Assembly: GCF_031344055.1 (NCBI RefSeq)
Contig: NZ_JADBEN010000005.1
Strand: one strand, 5' to 3'
Source of the DNA: Methylobacillus flagellatus_A
Lineage (GTDB): Bacteria > Pseudomonadota > Gammaproteobacteria > Burkholderiales > Methylophilaceae
DNA length: 64,000 nucleotides
Of this stretch, positions 7,199 through 18,850 are shown one piece after another. Position numbers and translations under genes: made by a program. The notes below the pieces were generated by a model. That model did no database searches, was not told the DNA's origin, and saw only the letters and a list, made by a program, of their open reading frames with translations. How positions within the stretch are numbered: position 1 is the first letter of the stretch; every line of letters starts with the position of its first letter.

Positions 7199-8647
7199 TC
7201 AGCGGTCAACAGCGCCCAGCACGGCCCGGTTGCGGCCCGCCCTCTTGGCTTCGTACAAGGCCTGGTCCGCACGCTCCAGCATGGCTTCCACCTTGTCCCC
7301 GGCTCTGGCCACGGCCACGCCCAAGCTAGCTGTGATGCGAATCTGCGCCCCCTTATAACCGATCGCTTCATGCTCGATGGCGCTACGCATCTTCTCGGCC
7401 AGCAGCATTGCGTTGTGCTCGTCGCAATCCTTGACCACGAGGAGGAACTCCTCCCCTCCCCAGCGGCAGATGAAATCCGCCGCCCGGGTGCTGGATTTCA
7501 GTATCCTGGCAGTCTCGACCAGGACATGGTCGCCGCCGAAGTGGCCCAGACGATCGTTGATGGCCTTGAAATGATCGATATCGAGCGTAATGAAAGCCAG
7601 GTTGCTGCGAGCGCGGTCGTTCTCGTTCCTGAATATGTCGATCACGATGTCAAACGCGCGCCGGTTGGGCAACCCTGTCAGGGTATCCGTGGTCGCCATG
7701 GTTTCCAGCTTGCCCTGGTATCGGCGCAGGACGACATGGACCAATGCTACCACGATGGCCGTCACCACCAGGCACAACAGGAGGTTGGCATGCAAGGCAT
7801 GGCGGATATCGCGCGTGGCTTCGCTCTCGTTCTGCTCCACGCACAGATACCAGTTCAACTCCGGAATGAAGCGGATATTGATCAACTGCCGGCTATCCTG
7901 GCGGTCATACTCGAAACTGGCAGGCGCCCCCTGCTGCCGTGCCTGGCGAAACACCTGCTCCAGGCCCGGCTTATCCTGAATCCGGCTGCCCGTCGCATGG
8001 TAGCGGCTACCGGAGAGCCTTACCAGGCCTTCGGCATCGATAAAGTAAACATCGCGCTTGAACTTGTGCTGGTAATGGCTGACGAGTTTTTGTACCGAGT
8101 CCACAGCCAACCCCACGCCGACCAAGCCGAGATAGCTGCCGTCGTAGTCCAGCACCTTGTAATTGATAAAGATGATGAGCCCATCCGCATGCGACGTATT
8201 GCGATCCACATTGATCTCGTAAGGCGCCTGCATCCCACGCGCGCGGTAATACCAGGCGTCGTCCTCGACGTCGGGGCTCACCTGCTTGAGCAAGCCCCGG
8301 TTGTAATAGTAGTTGCGGCTACGATCCGATACAAAGAAGCTAACGAAAGCGCCATAGCGATTCTGCACCTCCCACAAGTAACGGCTAATCCTGTCATGGT
8401 TCTGTTCCCCTTCCAACACCCAATCACGCAGGAAAGTATCCGAAGCCATCATGGAGGAAATGAAGACGGGCCGGATGAGATCCTTCTGGATCTCGGAATA
8501 GATATTGTCGGAGGTGAGAGGCAGCATGCTCTCCACGATCGCATCGTGGATGGAAGCGCGCGACACGCGATAGCTGATATACGACGTCGCCATCACCCCT
8601 ATGGCGAGGATGACGGTGATCAAGAGGATTAATCTGTATCTGCCCAT
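7199..8647 (-). CDS. Membrane diguanylate cyclase (dCache-like sensor + GGDEF)
   Basis: A 482-residue protein. TM1 spans about residues 5-26. A periplasmic Cache-type sensor spans about 30-285 (FFVSDRSRNYYYN, VDRNTSHADG, YLGLVGVGLAVDSVQ). TM2 spans about 287-307 and a GGDEF domain runs from about 315 to 475. The active-site loop reads GGEEF (397-401), a functional variant. The inhibitory I-site RxxD is present as RAAD (388-391), exactly five residues before it. It should therefore make c-di-GMP in response to a periplasmic ligand, with product feedback. No EAL domain is present. A link with the flagellar genes 20 kb away is possible but only inferred. Confidence 0.95.
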   Translation of the reverse strand: MGRYRLILLITVILAIGVMATSYISYRVSRASIHDAIVESMLPLTSDNIYSEIQKDLIRPVFISSMMASDTFLRDWVLEGEQNHDRISRYLWEVQNRYGAFVSFFVSDRSRNYYYNRGLLKQVSPDVEDDAWYYRARGMQAPYEINVDRNTSHADGLIIFINYKVLDYDGSYLGLVGVGLAVDSVQKLVSHYQHKFKRDVYFIDAEGLVRLSGSRYHATGSRIQDKPGLEQVFRQARQQGAPASFEYDRQDSRQLINIRFIPELNWYLCVEQNESEATRDIRHALHANLLLCLVVTAIVVALVHVVLRRYQGKLETMATTDTLTGLPNRRAFDIVIDIFRNENDRARSNLAFITLDIDHFKAINDRLGHFGGDHVLVETARILKSSTRAADFICRWGGEEFLLVVKDCDEHNAMLLAEKMRSAIEHEAIGYKGAQIRITASLGVAVARAGDKVEAMLERADQALYEAKRAGRNRAVLGAVDR

Positions 8648-8671
8648 GCCGGCCCTGGTTGGTCAACCAGA

Positions 8672-9001
8672 TCAATGCGCACCGTCCGGCGCGGCAGGAA
8701 TGGCAGATGGAGCCCCAGATGCGGCAGGGATCTGGTCGATGACCTGATAGAACACTTCGTCCTGCTTGATCATCCCCAGTTCGCTGCGCGCGCGCTCCTC
8801 GATCGCGGTATTGCCCTGCTTGAGGTCGCGCACTTCAGCGTCCAGAGTGTCGTTGCGCAGCTTCAATTGGGCATTGCTGCTCTTCTGCGCGACGATCTTC
8901 TGGTTCAGGTCCCACACCCTCAGCCAGCTGCCCTTGCCCAGCCACAGCGGATACTGCAGCAAAGCAATCAGGGCGACGAAGATGAGGGTGAGGAATTTCA
9001 C
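8672..9001 (-). CDS. ftsB: Cell division protein FtsB
   Basis: A 109-residue bitopic protein with a short cytoplasmic N terminus, one TM helix (about residues 3-20, ending LLQYPLWLGKGSW) and a periplasmic coiled coil (about 25-72). It continues with IEERARSELGMIKQDEVFYQVI, the hallmark C-terminal FtsB segment. FtsB forms the FtsQLB subcomplex that gates septal peptidoglycan synthesis. The Pro- and Ala-rich tail is poorly conserved. The start is a GTG at 9001 that overlaps the eno stop codon as GTGA, implying translational coupling; the eno-ftsB order is conserved in proteobacteria. Confidence 0.94.
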   Translation of the reverse strand: MKFLTLIFVALIALLQYPLWLGKGSWLRVWDLNQKIVAQKSSNAQLKLRNDTLDAEVRDLKQGNTAIEERARSELGMIKQDEVFYQVIDQIPAASGAPSAIPAAPDGAH

Positions 9002-10281
9002 TTCAGGTTATAGAACGCTTCTTTGCCTGCATAGCTGGTGGCATCGCCGAGCTCTTCCTCGATACGCAACAGCTGGTTGTACTTGGCGATGCGCTCGGAA
9101 CGGGACAGGGAGCCGGTCTTGATCTGCAACGCATTGGTCGCGACCGAGATATCGGCAATCGTGGTGTCCTCGGTCTCGCCGGAACGGTGCGAGATCACGG
9201 CAGTGTAGCCGGCGCGCTTGGCGGTCTCGATGGTGGTGAAGGTCTCGGTCAGGGTGCCGATCTGGTTGACCTTGATCAGCACGGAGTTGCCCACGCCCTT
9301 CTGGATGCCTTCGCGCAGGATCTTGGCGTTGGTCACGAACAGGTCGTCGCCCACCAGCTGCACCTTCTTACCGATGCGGTCGGTCAGCAGCTTCCAGCCG
9401 TCCCAGTCATGCTCGGACATGCCGTCCTCGATGCTGACGATGGGGTACTTGTCGACCCAGGTCGCCAGGTAGTCGGCGAACTGCTCCGACGTCAGTTGCA
9501 GGCCTTCGGATTCCAGGTGGTAGAGGCCGTCCTTGTAGAACTCGGAGCTGGCGCAATCCAGGCCCAGCAGAATGTCGCGTCCCGGCTCGTAGCCTGCAGC
9601 CGTGATCGCCTGCAGGATGTACTGGATCGCGGCTTCGTTGGACGGCAGGTCGGGCGCAAAACCGCCTTCGTCGCCCACGGTGGTCGCCAAGCCTTCGTTG
9701 TGCAGGATTTTCTTCAAGGCATGGAACACTTCCGCACCGGCGCGCAGGGCTTCGCGGAATGTAGGCAGGCCGGCGGGGATGATCATGAATTCCTGCATGT
9801 CCACGCTGTTTTCGGCGTGCGCGCCGCCGTTGATGATGTTCATCATCGGGGTAGGCAGTTGCATGAAGCCGGAACCGCCAAGGTAGCGGTAGAGCGGCAA
9901 GCCGGACTCTTCAGCCGCGGCACGGGCGCAGGCCATGGAGACCGCGAGGATGGCGTTGGCGCCCAGGCGACTCTTGTTTTCGGTGCCGTCGAGGTCGATC
10001 AGAGTCTGGTCGATGAAGCTCTGCTCTTCAACATCCAGGCCGATGATGGCTTCGGTGATTTCGGTATTGACGTTCTCGACCGCCTGCAACACGCCCTTGC
10101 CGAGGTAACGCGCGGCGTCGCCGTCGCGCAGCTCAACCGCTTCCTTGGTGCCGGTGGAAGCGCCGGAAGGCACGGCCGCACGGCCGATCACGCCGGACTC
10201 GAGCAGGACATCTACCTCGACAGTGGGGTTGCCGCGGGAATCGATGATCTCGCGGGCAATAATATCAACAATTGCACTCAT
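8998..10281 (-). CDS. eno: Enolase
   Basis: A 427-residue phosphopyruvate hydratase of normal length. It converts 2-phosphoglycerate to phosphoenolpyruvate in the cytoplasm. Visible signatures are SGASTGTKEAVELRDGD at the N terminus, the Mg2+-binding and catalytic stretches VGDEGGFAPDL and IVSIEDGMSEHDW, and the C-terminal LIKVNQIGTLTET and ISHRSGETEDT. It lies between kdsA (41-bp gap) and ftsB (4-bp overlap), in a leftward cluster with pyrG. Confidence 0.98.
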   Translation of the reverse strand: MSAIVDIIAREIIDSRGNPTVEVDVLLESGVIGRAAVPSGASTGTKEAVELRDGDAARYLGKGVLQAVENVNTEITEAIIGLDVEEQSFIDQTLIDLDGTENKSRLGANAILAVSMACARAAAEESGLPLYRYLGGSGFMQLPTPMMNIINGGAHAENSVDMQEFMIIPAGLPTFREALRAGAEVFHALKKILHNEGLATTVGDEGGFAPDLPSNEAAIQYILQAITAAGYEPGRDILLGLDCASSEFYKDGLYHLESEGLQLTSEQFADYLATWVDKYPIVSIEDGMSEHDWDGWKLLTDRIGKKVQLVGDDLFVTNAKILREGIQKGVGNSVLIKVNQIGTLTETFTTIETAKRAGYTAVISHRSGETEDTTIADISVATNALQIKTGSLSRSERIAKYNQLLRIEEELGDATSYAGKEAFYNLK

Positions 10282-10322
10282 GCTTTATTTCCTCAATTTA
10301 GATTTGGATTTTTTGTTCCGGC

Positions 10323-11162
10323 TTACACCGTATGCTCGATGAAGCCGGCTTTTTTCACCACACGGTCGAGGTCGACCAACACTTCCAGCAAGGCCTTCAT
10401 CTTGGACAAAGGCCAGGCATTCGGTCCGTCGGACAGCGCCTTGGCAGGGTCTGGATGGGTTTCCATGAACACCCCTGCCACGCCGCTGGCGACTGCGGCA
10501 CGCGCCAGCACAGGCACGAACTCGCGCTGGCCGCCGCTCTTGTCCCCTTGGCCGCCAGGCTGCTGGACTGAATGCGTGGCATCGAACACCACCGGGCAAT
10601 TAGTCTCGCGCATAATGGCGAGTCCACGCATGTCAGAGACTAAAGTATTGTAGCCAAAAGAAGCGCCGCGCTCGCACACCATGATGGTATCCGCGCCGCC
10701 GTTGGCCTCCTTCGCCTTCTGCACCACCTGCTTCATGTCCCCGGGCGCCAGGAACTGGCCCTTCTTGATATTCACCGGCTTGCCGGACTTGGCGCAGGCC
10801 GTGATGAAGTCGGTCTGGCGGCAGAGGAAGGCCGGCGTCTGCAAGACGTCCACCACCGCGGCCACGTGCGGCACCTGCTCTTCAGTATGCACGTCGGTGA
10901 GGATGGGTACGCCGAGCTGGCGGCGCACTTCGTCGAGTATCTTCAAGCCCTCGTCCATGCCGAAACCGCGGAAGGTCTTGTTGGAGCTGCGGTTGGCCTT
11001 GTCGTAGGAAGATTTGTAGATGAAGTTGATGCCCAGCGCAGTGGTGATTTCCTTGAGCTGACCTGCCGTCTCGATCGCCATTTCCTGCGATTCAATCACG
11101 CATGGGCCAGCAATCAGGAACAAGGGCTGGTCTATGCCAACCTCAAAACCGCAAAGCTGCAT
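10323..11162 (-). CDS. kdsA: 3-deoxy-D-manno-octulosonate 8-phosphate synthase (KdsA)
   Basis: A 279-residue KDO-8-phosphate synthase. It condenses arabinose 5-phosphate with PEP for lipopolysaccharide inner-core synthesis. Signatures include SSYDKANRSS, RGFGMDEGLKIL and VFDATHSVQQPGG. The residue after GP in LIAGPCVIESQE is Cys21, the metal-ligand position of the metal-dependent KDO8P synthase class (Asn in the E. coli-type metal-independent class), so this enzyme probably needs a divalent metal. Its substrate PEP is made by the adjacent enolase. The gene is 5 bp downstream of pyrG. Confidence 0.96.
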   Translation of the reverse strand: MQLCGFEVGIDQPLFLIAGPCVIESQEMAIETAGQLKEITTALGINFIYKSSYDKANRSSNKTFRGFGMDEGLKILDEVRRQLGVPILTDVHTEEQVPHVAAVVDVLQTPAFLCRQTDFITACAKSGKPVNIKKGQFLAPGDMKQVVQKAKEANGGADTIMVCERGASFGYNTLVSDMRGLAIMRETNCPVVFDATHSVQQPGGQGDKSGGQREFVPVLARAAVASGVAGVFMETHPDPAKALSDGPNAWPLSKMKALLEVLVDLDRVVKKAGFIEHTV

Positions 11163-11167
11163 GTTGG

Positions 11168-12796
<1,629 letters not shown>

Positions 12797-12979
12797 GGAA
12801 TAAAAACTTTGGGACATTGCGGACGGGGCTAGATTTTACTGCAAACGCCTATTGCCGACAAATGGGAAAATCCGCCAACACAGCGGCTCGGAAGCCCTTA
12901 TGATTAATATTCAACCAGTAAGGATCAATACTTGAATGATCGCTTCAGGAGCTGCCTTGACGATCCCTGTTGCAGAGCC

Positions 12980-14443
12980 TCAAGCCTTGCCGTACACCCA
13001 GCGGTTGAGCAATTCCCTTGCGGACGACGCCACCTCGCCGGCAGTCAGGCCGATTGGGCCGATACCGCGCCCGACCAAGGCATCGGCGGCGGCGCCATGC
13101 AGGTAAACCCCGAGCAACACCGCCTGCTCCATGTCCATGGACTGCGCAAGCAAGGCGGCAATGATGCCGCACAAGGTATCGCCCATGCCCGCACTCGCCA
13201 TGCCGGGATTGCCGCTCCGGTTGACGAACCAGCGCCCGTCCGGCAGGGCAATGATGCTACCGCAACCCTTGAGGACGACGGCGCCCTGATATCCATGGGC
13301 AAGCCTCAGCGCGCTGGCAATGCGGTCGGCCTGCACTTCGGCGTTGCTGCAGCCGAGCAGGCGGGCCGCCTCGCCGGGATGCGGGGTCAGTACCGTGCTG
13401 CCTGCAGCGCGCCATTTTAATTTCTGCTGAAGTTCGGGGTGTTCCGCCACCAGGTTCAGCGCATCCGCGTCCAGCACCAAGGATTGCGGCTGTGCCAGCA
13501 CCTCATGCAGAATCGCCATCGCCGCGCTCGAGACCCCCATGCCGGGCCCTACCGCCAGTACGCTGGACAACGTCGGCACACTGGCGGCATCGCGCAGCAT
13601 CAGTTCCGCCTGCGCCGTATCCAGCGCAAAAGGCTGGCTTGCGAGCAGGCCGCAATACACCCGCCCCGCCCCCAGCAGCAGCGCGGCCCTGGAAGCGAGG
13701 ATGGCGGCGCCTGCCATATGCTCAGCGCCGCCGATCACGCCAACGCTGCCATGGCTGCCTTTGTGGCTGTTCAGCTTTCTCGGCAAGGGCAAGGCCGGAG
13801 GTTGGTCGACCAACGATCCAGCGGCACTTGAATCCTCGATCTCCAGTCCCAGCGCCTCCAGGCGAACCTCGCCCGCATGGTCGGGGCCGTCCAGGGTGAA
13901 CAAGCCGGGCTTGAGGCCAATGAAGCTCAATGTATGACTGGCCTTGATGGCAGCGCCGAGCACGCGCCCTGTCGCCGTGCACAAGCCGCTGGGAATATCG
14001 AGCGCCAGCACCGGCAGGCCCAGCGCGTTCACCTGCCCGATCAGCCCGCAGTAATGGGCATCCAGCTCGCGGGACAAGCCGATCCCGAATAAGCCGTCGA
14101 TCACCAATTGCCAACGTCCGTTCGGCGGGATTTCAGTACGCAACTCGCCGCCTATAGCAACCCATGCATCGTAGGCAGCGGCCGCATCGGCAGGCAGCGT
14201 GGCCCGGTCGCCGGTAAACACCACGGTCACCTGGTGCCAAGCCGCCTTCAGATGGCGTGCGGCGACCAGTGCGTCGCCGCCGTTGTTTCCCGGCCCTGCC
14301 AGCACCAGCACGCTGTATTCATGCTCGCGCAGCAGCTTGCGCGCCATGCCGGCGGCCGCCAGGCCGGCTTTTTCCATCAACCCTTCGGCAGCATGCCGCT
14401 GCTCGATTTCCCGCAGTTGAACTAGATCATATAAAGGATTCAT
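12980..14443 (-). CDS. nnr: Bifunctional NAD(P)HX epimerase / ADP-dependent dehydratase (YjeF type)
   Basis: A 487-residue two-domain repair enzyme for hydrated NAD(P)H. The N-terminal YjeF_N epimerase domain (about residues 1-205) contains VLAGPGNNGGDALVAARHL and the LVIDGLFGIGL segment. The C-terminal ribokinase-like dehydratase (about 220-480) contains VLTPHPGEAARLLG and the phosphate-binding NPGMASAGMGDTLCGII. Length matches the E. coli fusion. mtnA lies immediately upstream with 9 bp between, so the two may be co-transcribed, although no shared pathway is obvious. Confidence 0.96.
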   Translation of the reverse strand: MNPLYDLVQLREIEQRHAAEGLMEKAGLAAAGMARKLLREHEYSVLVLAGPGNNGGDALVAARHLKAAWHQVTVVFTGDRATLPADAAAAYDAWVAIGGELRTEIPPNGRWQLVIDGLFGIGLSRELDAHYCGLIGQVNALGLPVLALDIPSGLCTATGRVLGAAIKASHTLSFIGLKPGLFTLDGPDHAGEVRLEALGLEIEDSSAAGSLVDQPPALPLPRKLNSHKGSHGSVGVIGGAEHMAGAAILASRAALLLGAGRVYCGLLASQPFALDTAQAELMLRDAASVPTLSSVLAVGPGMGVSSAAMAILHEVLAQPQSLVLDADALNLVAEHPELQQKLKWRAAGSTVLTPHPGEAARLLGCSNAEVQADRIASALRLAHGYQGAVVLKGCGSIIALPDGRWFVNRSGNPGMASAGMGDTLCGIIAALLAQSMDMEQAVLLGVYLHGAAADALVGRGIGPIGLTAGEVASSARELLNRWVYGKA

Positions 14444-14452
14444 GGGCCGGCT

Positions 14453-15580
<1,128 letters not shown>

Positions 15581-15607
15581 TTTTCCATTTGGAAACAAGA
15601 AATATTA

Positions 15608-15642
15608 CTATCCACAAATTCTGTGGATAATTTTGTGGATAG
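15608..15642 (+). repeat. DnaA-box-like cluster, copy 1
   Basis: Three 9-mers sit within 35 bp: CTATCCACA (15608-15616), TGTGGATAA (15622-15630, an exact DnaA box on the minus strand) and TGTGGATAG (15634-15642). It lies directly upstream of the mtnA start. The whole 35 bp recurs identically at 16003-16037. Confidence 0.75.
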
Positions 15643-16002
15643 GGACGACTTGAAATTGTAACTATTGTAATTAAAAGGAAATTTTCAATTTGCCCACTTT
15701 TTGCACTAAATAATAAGCCATTGATTTGTAATAAAATTTAGTATGTCATTGGATTTGTTAAGGTTCTTGCAAAAAGCTTAAGTATTACTTGAGCTTGTGT
15801 GCACAACTGACCGTAAATTGATCGGCAAGAACTATGGCAATGGGCCAATCCAGCAAAAATGAAATTAAAACTGTCATGAGAATGAAACTTTATTTTTCTA
15901 ATGGCAATTCCAGACTTTTCGCTTCATCAACCCGGCATACGCCGTCCAACATTGCCGGACCAATATTAGCACCTCAAATGCGCCTATTCGCTATCTGCTG
16001 AG

Positions 16003-16037
16003 CTATCCACAAATTCTGTGGATAATTTTGTGGATAG
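16003..16037 (+). repeat. DnaA-box-like cluster, copy 2
   Basis: An identical 35-bp cluster: CTATCCACA at 16003-16011, TGTGGATAA at 16017-16025, TGTGGATAG at 16029-16037. It lies about 135 bp beyond the 3' end of tatD, in AT-rich sequence. Confidence 0.75.
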
Positions 16038-16171
16038 CTGTGACTTAAAAGTGTAACGTCCCAATTCATAATGGTTTTTTTTAATCGCCCAAAAAATGAA
16101 CTTATTTATTAATCATTAAAAATCAATCACTTAATGTAAGCCATTGGATTGTTAACATTTTTTAACAGGCT

Positions 16172-16972
16172 TTAAAGTATCACTTGAGGTGGTGTGTATA
16201 AATTCGCGAGGCCGGGCAAAATGTCAAGTGCATTCTGGGTGGTTTTTTCCATGACCGACTCAACGTCTTCGTACCTGATTTCCGCCAATACCTGGGCGAT
16301 TCGCACAAGCTGGTCCGGTTGGTTGCGTCCACGATGCCCCAGCCATGAGGGAGGAATATCCGGCGCATCGGTTTCCAACACGATGGCCTCCAGCGGCAGC
16401 GCCCGTGCCAGGTGGCGTATCTTGAGCGCGCGGTCATAGGTCATGGCCCCGCCGAACCCCAGCTTGAAGCCCAGCTTGATGAATTCCTGCGCCTGCTGCA
16501 GGCTACCGTTGAACGCATGGGCAATGCCCCGCACCTTGAACCGCCGCACCTGCTTCAATACCTGGTCGACGGAGCGCCTGACATGCAGCAGCACCGGCAG
16601 GTCGTATTCCCGCGCCAGCTTGAGTTGCTCAACGAAGTAAAATTCCTGGCGCTCGCGGTCATAATGTTCGACGAAGAAATCCAGGCCGATTTCCCCCACG
16701 GCAACCACCTCGTCGCGGTTGCGCGCGATTTCCCCTGCCAGGATTTCCAGGTCCTGCGGTTGCGACTGCTCGACGAATAAAGGATGTATGCCCAGCGCCA
16801 TGGCACAGCCCGGGTAACGCGCTGCAAGCTCCTGCACAGCGACGAAATTGCTGCGCACGACCGCGGGCACCACGATGATGCCGACGCCCGCCTGCAAAGC
16901 GGCCTGCACCATCTCCGCACGGTCATGGTCGAACTCGGGCGCATCAAGGTGGCAATGGGTATCGATCAGCAT
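16172..16972 (-). CDS. tatD: TatD-family metal-dependent hydrolase/DNase
   Basis: A 266-residue TIM-barrel amidohydrolase. Metal ligands are visible in the N-terminal DTHCHLD, in VAVGEIGLDFF (Glu) and in the C-terminal LETDAPDIPP (Asp). TatD/YcfH proteins are metal-dependent 3'-5' exonucleases implicated in DNA repair and degradation. Length is normal. It lies 13 bp downstream of ribD on the same strand. Its last codons are echoed in the duplicated block downstream at 15776-15800. Confidence 0.93.
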   Translation of the reverse strand: MLIDTHCHLDAPEFDHDRAEMVQAALQAGVGIIVVPAVVRSNFVAVQELAARYPGCAMALGIHPLFVEQSQPQDLEILAGEIARNRDEVVAVGEIGLDFFVEHYDRERQEFYFVEQLKLAREYDLPVLLHVRRSVDQVLKQVRRFKVRGIAHAFNGSLQQAQEFIKLGFKLGFGGAMTYDRALKIRHLARALPLEAIVLETDAPDIPPSWLGHRGRNQPDQLVRIAQVLAEIRYEDVESVMEKTTQNALDILPGLANLYTPPQVIL

Positions 16973-16985
16973 GGCAGCTCCGCCG

Positions 16986-18110
16986 TCATTTCACAGGCTT
17001 GGCGCGCACGAACCAGTCCGCGCCCACCTGGCGCGAATCCAGCGTCTGCAATTGAATCTTCTGCTGCATGTCCTGCAACGCAGGCATGGCGAACATATCG
17101 CGCGCATCTCCGCCCAGCAGCACCGGCGCGTAATACAGCAGCAGCTCATCCACCAGCCCGGCATGCAGCAGGCCGCCATTCAACACCGCGCCCGCCTCCA
17201 CCATCACTTCGTTGATCTGCCGCTGGGCCAGGGCTTGCAGCAGGCCCTCGAGGTCGACCCGCCCTGCCTGGACAGGTAAAGCTATCAATTCGGCACCTAC
17301 ATTACGCAAGGCCTTTTCCTGCGCGGGCAGGCTCGCCGCATGGGCGACCAGCACCCGGCCGGCCGACAGCGTTGCAGCAGAGGGCGGGGTGCGCAATTGG
17401 CTATCGACGATCACGCGCCAGGGCTGGACGCCGTGCCGCGCCTGCAGAAGCCCTTCATCCCGCACGGTTAGCAGCGGATCGTCGGCAAGCACGGTGCCGA
17501 CGCCTGTGAGTATCGCGCAGGATTGCGCCCGCCATTGCTGTACATGCTGGCGGGCCGAAGGCCCGGTGATCCATTTGCTCTGCCCGTTGCTCAGGCCGGT
17601 CTTGCCGTCCAGGCTGGCGGCGATCTTGCTGCGCACCCAGGGGCGTTGCCTGGTCATGCGCGAAATGAACCCCACATTCAATGCCCTGGCTTCATGTTCG
17701 AGTAAACCGGAGGCAACCTCAATGCCATGTTCGGCCAGCCGCCGCAGCCCGTTGCCCGACACCACCGGATTAGGGTCCTGCATGGCGGCGACTACGCGCC
17801 TGACGCCCGCCTTGATCAAGGCGTCGGCACACGGCGGCGTACGCCCGAAATGACTGCACGGCTCCAGGGTGACGTAGGCGTCCGCGCCTGCCGCCTGCTC
17901 CCCGGCCATCCTCAAGGCATGCACCTCCGCATGCGGCTCCCCCGCCCTGAGATGCGCGCCATGCCCGACCACCTTGCCATCCTTAACGATCACGCAGCCG
18001 ACGCGCGGGTTGGGGCTGGTGCCGTACAAGCCGCGCGCCGCCTCGCACAAGGCAAGATTCATATAGTGATGGTCGCTGGCGGAAAATTCCGGGGAAATAA
18101 AGGTGTTCAT
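16986..18110 (-). CDS. ribD: Bifunctional riboflavin biosynthesis protein RibD (deaminase/reductase)
   Basis: A 374-residue fusion enzyme. The N-terminal cytidine-deaminase-like domain (about residues 15-135) shows the zinc site HAEVHAL and PCSHFGRTPPC. The C-terminal reductase domain (about 150-370) shows VRSKIAASLDGKTGLSNGQSKWIT and GVGTVLADDPLLTVR. It performs the second and third steps of riboflavin synthesis from GTP. The frame is open upstream to 18182, but the ATG at 18110 (MNTFISPEF) is nearer the conserved domain and gives a normal length. nrdR lies upstream on the same strand, as in many bacteria, but the repeat region at 18.2-19.0 kb separates the two here. Confidence 0.95.
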   Translation of the reverse strand: MNTFISPEFSASDHHYMNLALCEAARGLYGTSPNPRVGCVIVKDGKVVGHGAHLRAGEPHAEVHALRMAGEQAAGADAYVTLEPCSHFGRTPPCADALIKAGVRRVVAAMQDPNPVVSGNGLRRLAEHGIEVASGLLEHEARALNVGFISRMTRQRPWVRSKIAASLDGKTGLSNGQSKWITGPSARQHVQQWRAQSCAILTGVGTVLADDPLLTVRDEGLLQARHGVQPWRVIVDSQLRTPPSAATLSAGRVLVAHAASLPAQEKALRNVGAELIALPVQAGRVDLEGLLQALAQRQINEVMVEAGAVLNGGLLHAGLVDELLLYYAPVLLGGDARDMFAMPALQDMQQKIQLQTLDSRQVGADWFVRAKPVK

Positions 18111-18216
18111 GCTGTCATGATAAGTGCTGGCAAGGGCGGGAGACAAGCGGAGAGCAGCAGTGCACGCAGCCCTTAATATCAAACATCAACAGCGGGCCTG
18201 CCCGCCACAAACCCAA

Positions 18217-18345
18217 GGGCGAGCGTAGCGAAGTCAAGTTGCTTTTGATTTTGGTTTCCCCGTCTGGCTGCGCCGAGTAGCGGAAATCTGGCTGGAAAAA
18301 GAGCTTGCGTCTGTCTGAGCGATAGCGAGTTCAGCAAGCTCCCAG
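18217..18345 (+). repeat. Left arm of a mirrored intergenic repeat
   Basis: Starts GGGCGAGCGTAGCGAAG, continues CGTCTGGCTGCGCCGAGTAGCG and GCGTCTGTCTGAGCGATAGCGAG. The same order of motifs occurs in reverse complement at 18726-18850, with an insertion in the middle of the right arm. Confidence 0.7.
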
Positions 18346-18366
18346 ACGGATTGAGCAACGCAGGGA

Positions 18367-18384
18367 CCGGGAGCTTGCTCCCGG
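18367..18384 (+). repeat. Perfect small hairpin
   Basis: CCGGGAGC-TT-GCTCCCGG, 8-bp arms with a 2-base loop, inside the repeat block. No T-run follows, so it is not a standard terminator on either strand. Confidence 0.6.
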
Positions 18385-18412
18385 CGTAGACTCCGGGGTC
18401 GCCTTTGCTTTG

Positions 18413-18446
18413 GTTACTTTTATTTGGCGAAGCAAATGAAAGTAAC
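18413..18446 (+). repeat. Hairpin A of the repeat block
   Basis: GTTACTTTTATTT and AAATGAAAGTAAC pair around GGCGAAGC. It is similar in design to hairpin B at 18603 and to the weaker copy at 18883-18916. Confidence 0.65.
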
Positions 18447-18602
18447 TCGCTGACAAGCGAAAGGCAACGGGTCAAGGTCTGCAACAGTGCTCAAGACCAT
18501 TGTTCCTTCAACAACCCAAATCCAATCCCATCAAGCTCAACGATTTTCCGTCTTCATCAATACTGCGATTGGCGAGAGGATGGGTTTCGCCCCGCCGGGC
18601 GA

Positions 18603-18636
18603 GTATCTTTCTTTTGTTTCGCCAAAAGAAAGATAC
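18603..18636 (+). repeat. Hairpin B, perfect 14-bp arms
   Basis: GTATCTTTCTTTTG and CAAAAGAAAGATAC pair exactly around a 6-base TTTCGC loop. It is the inner partner of hairpin A in the mirrored repeat. Confidence 0.7.
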
Positions 18637-18725
18637 GAAAGAAAACGCAGTTTCGGCGGAGCCAAAAGGCGACCCGATTGTCTGCGACCCGGAACGTTGT
18701 TCCGGGCAACCTGCGTTGCTCGCTT

Positions 18726-18850
18726 TTAATGGGGACTGGCTGAACTCGCTGCGCTCAGACAGACGCCAGTCCTTAATCCATTAAAAGCTGCGCTACTCGG
18801 CGCAGCCAGACGGGAGGAAAAGCCAACACTTGGCATCGCTGCGCTCGCCC
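18726..18850 (-). repeat. Right arm of the mirrored intergenic repeat
   Basis: In reverse complement this reads CGCTCGCCC-side first, then CGTCTGGCTGCGCCGAGTAGCG and GCGTCTGTCTGAGCGCAGCGAG, matching the left arm. A weaker GTCACTTT hairpin follows at 18883-18916. Confidence 0.7.

Larger units (their letters stand above)
15599..16171. other. AT-rich 573-bp intergenic block containing a diverged tandem duplication
   Basis: No gene is supported between mtnA and tatD. The segment 15606-15800 is a diverged copy of 16001-16195. Both begin with the same 35-bp DnaA-box-like cluster, continue through similar AT-rich sequence (GACTTGAAATTGTAAC versus GACTTAAAAGTGTAAC; AAGCCATTG...) and end in similar stretches (TTAAGTATTACTTGAGCTTGTGTG versus TAAAGTATCACTTGAGGTGGTGTG). 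In the second copy that end is the last codons of tatD, so the first copy carries a decayed remnant of the tatD 3' end. The two clusters lie 395 bp apart. Confidence 0.75.

Noticed and set aside
15776..15810. A possible short gene ending in the duplicated tatD-like tail.
   Set aside because: The similarity to the tatD 3' end covers only about nine codons and no open frame of useful length leads into it. It is a duplication remnant.
18400..18790. Several short plus-strand frames in the nrdR-ribD gap.
   Set aside because: They lie in the mirrored repeat, overlap each other in different frames and follow the hairpin symmetry. None has a credible start.
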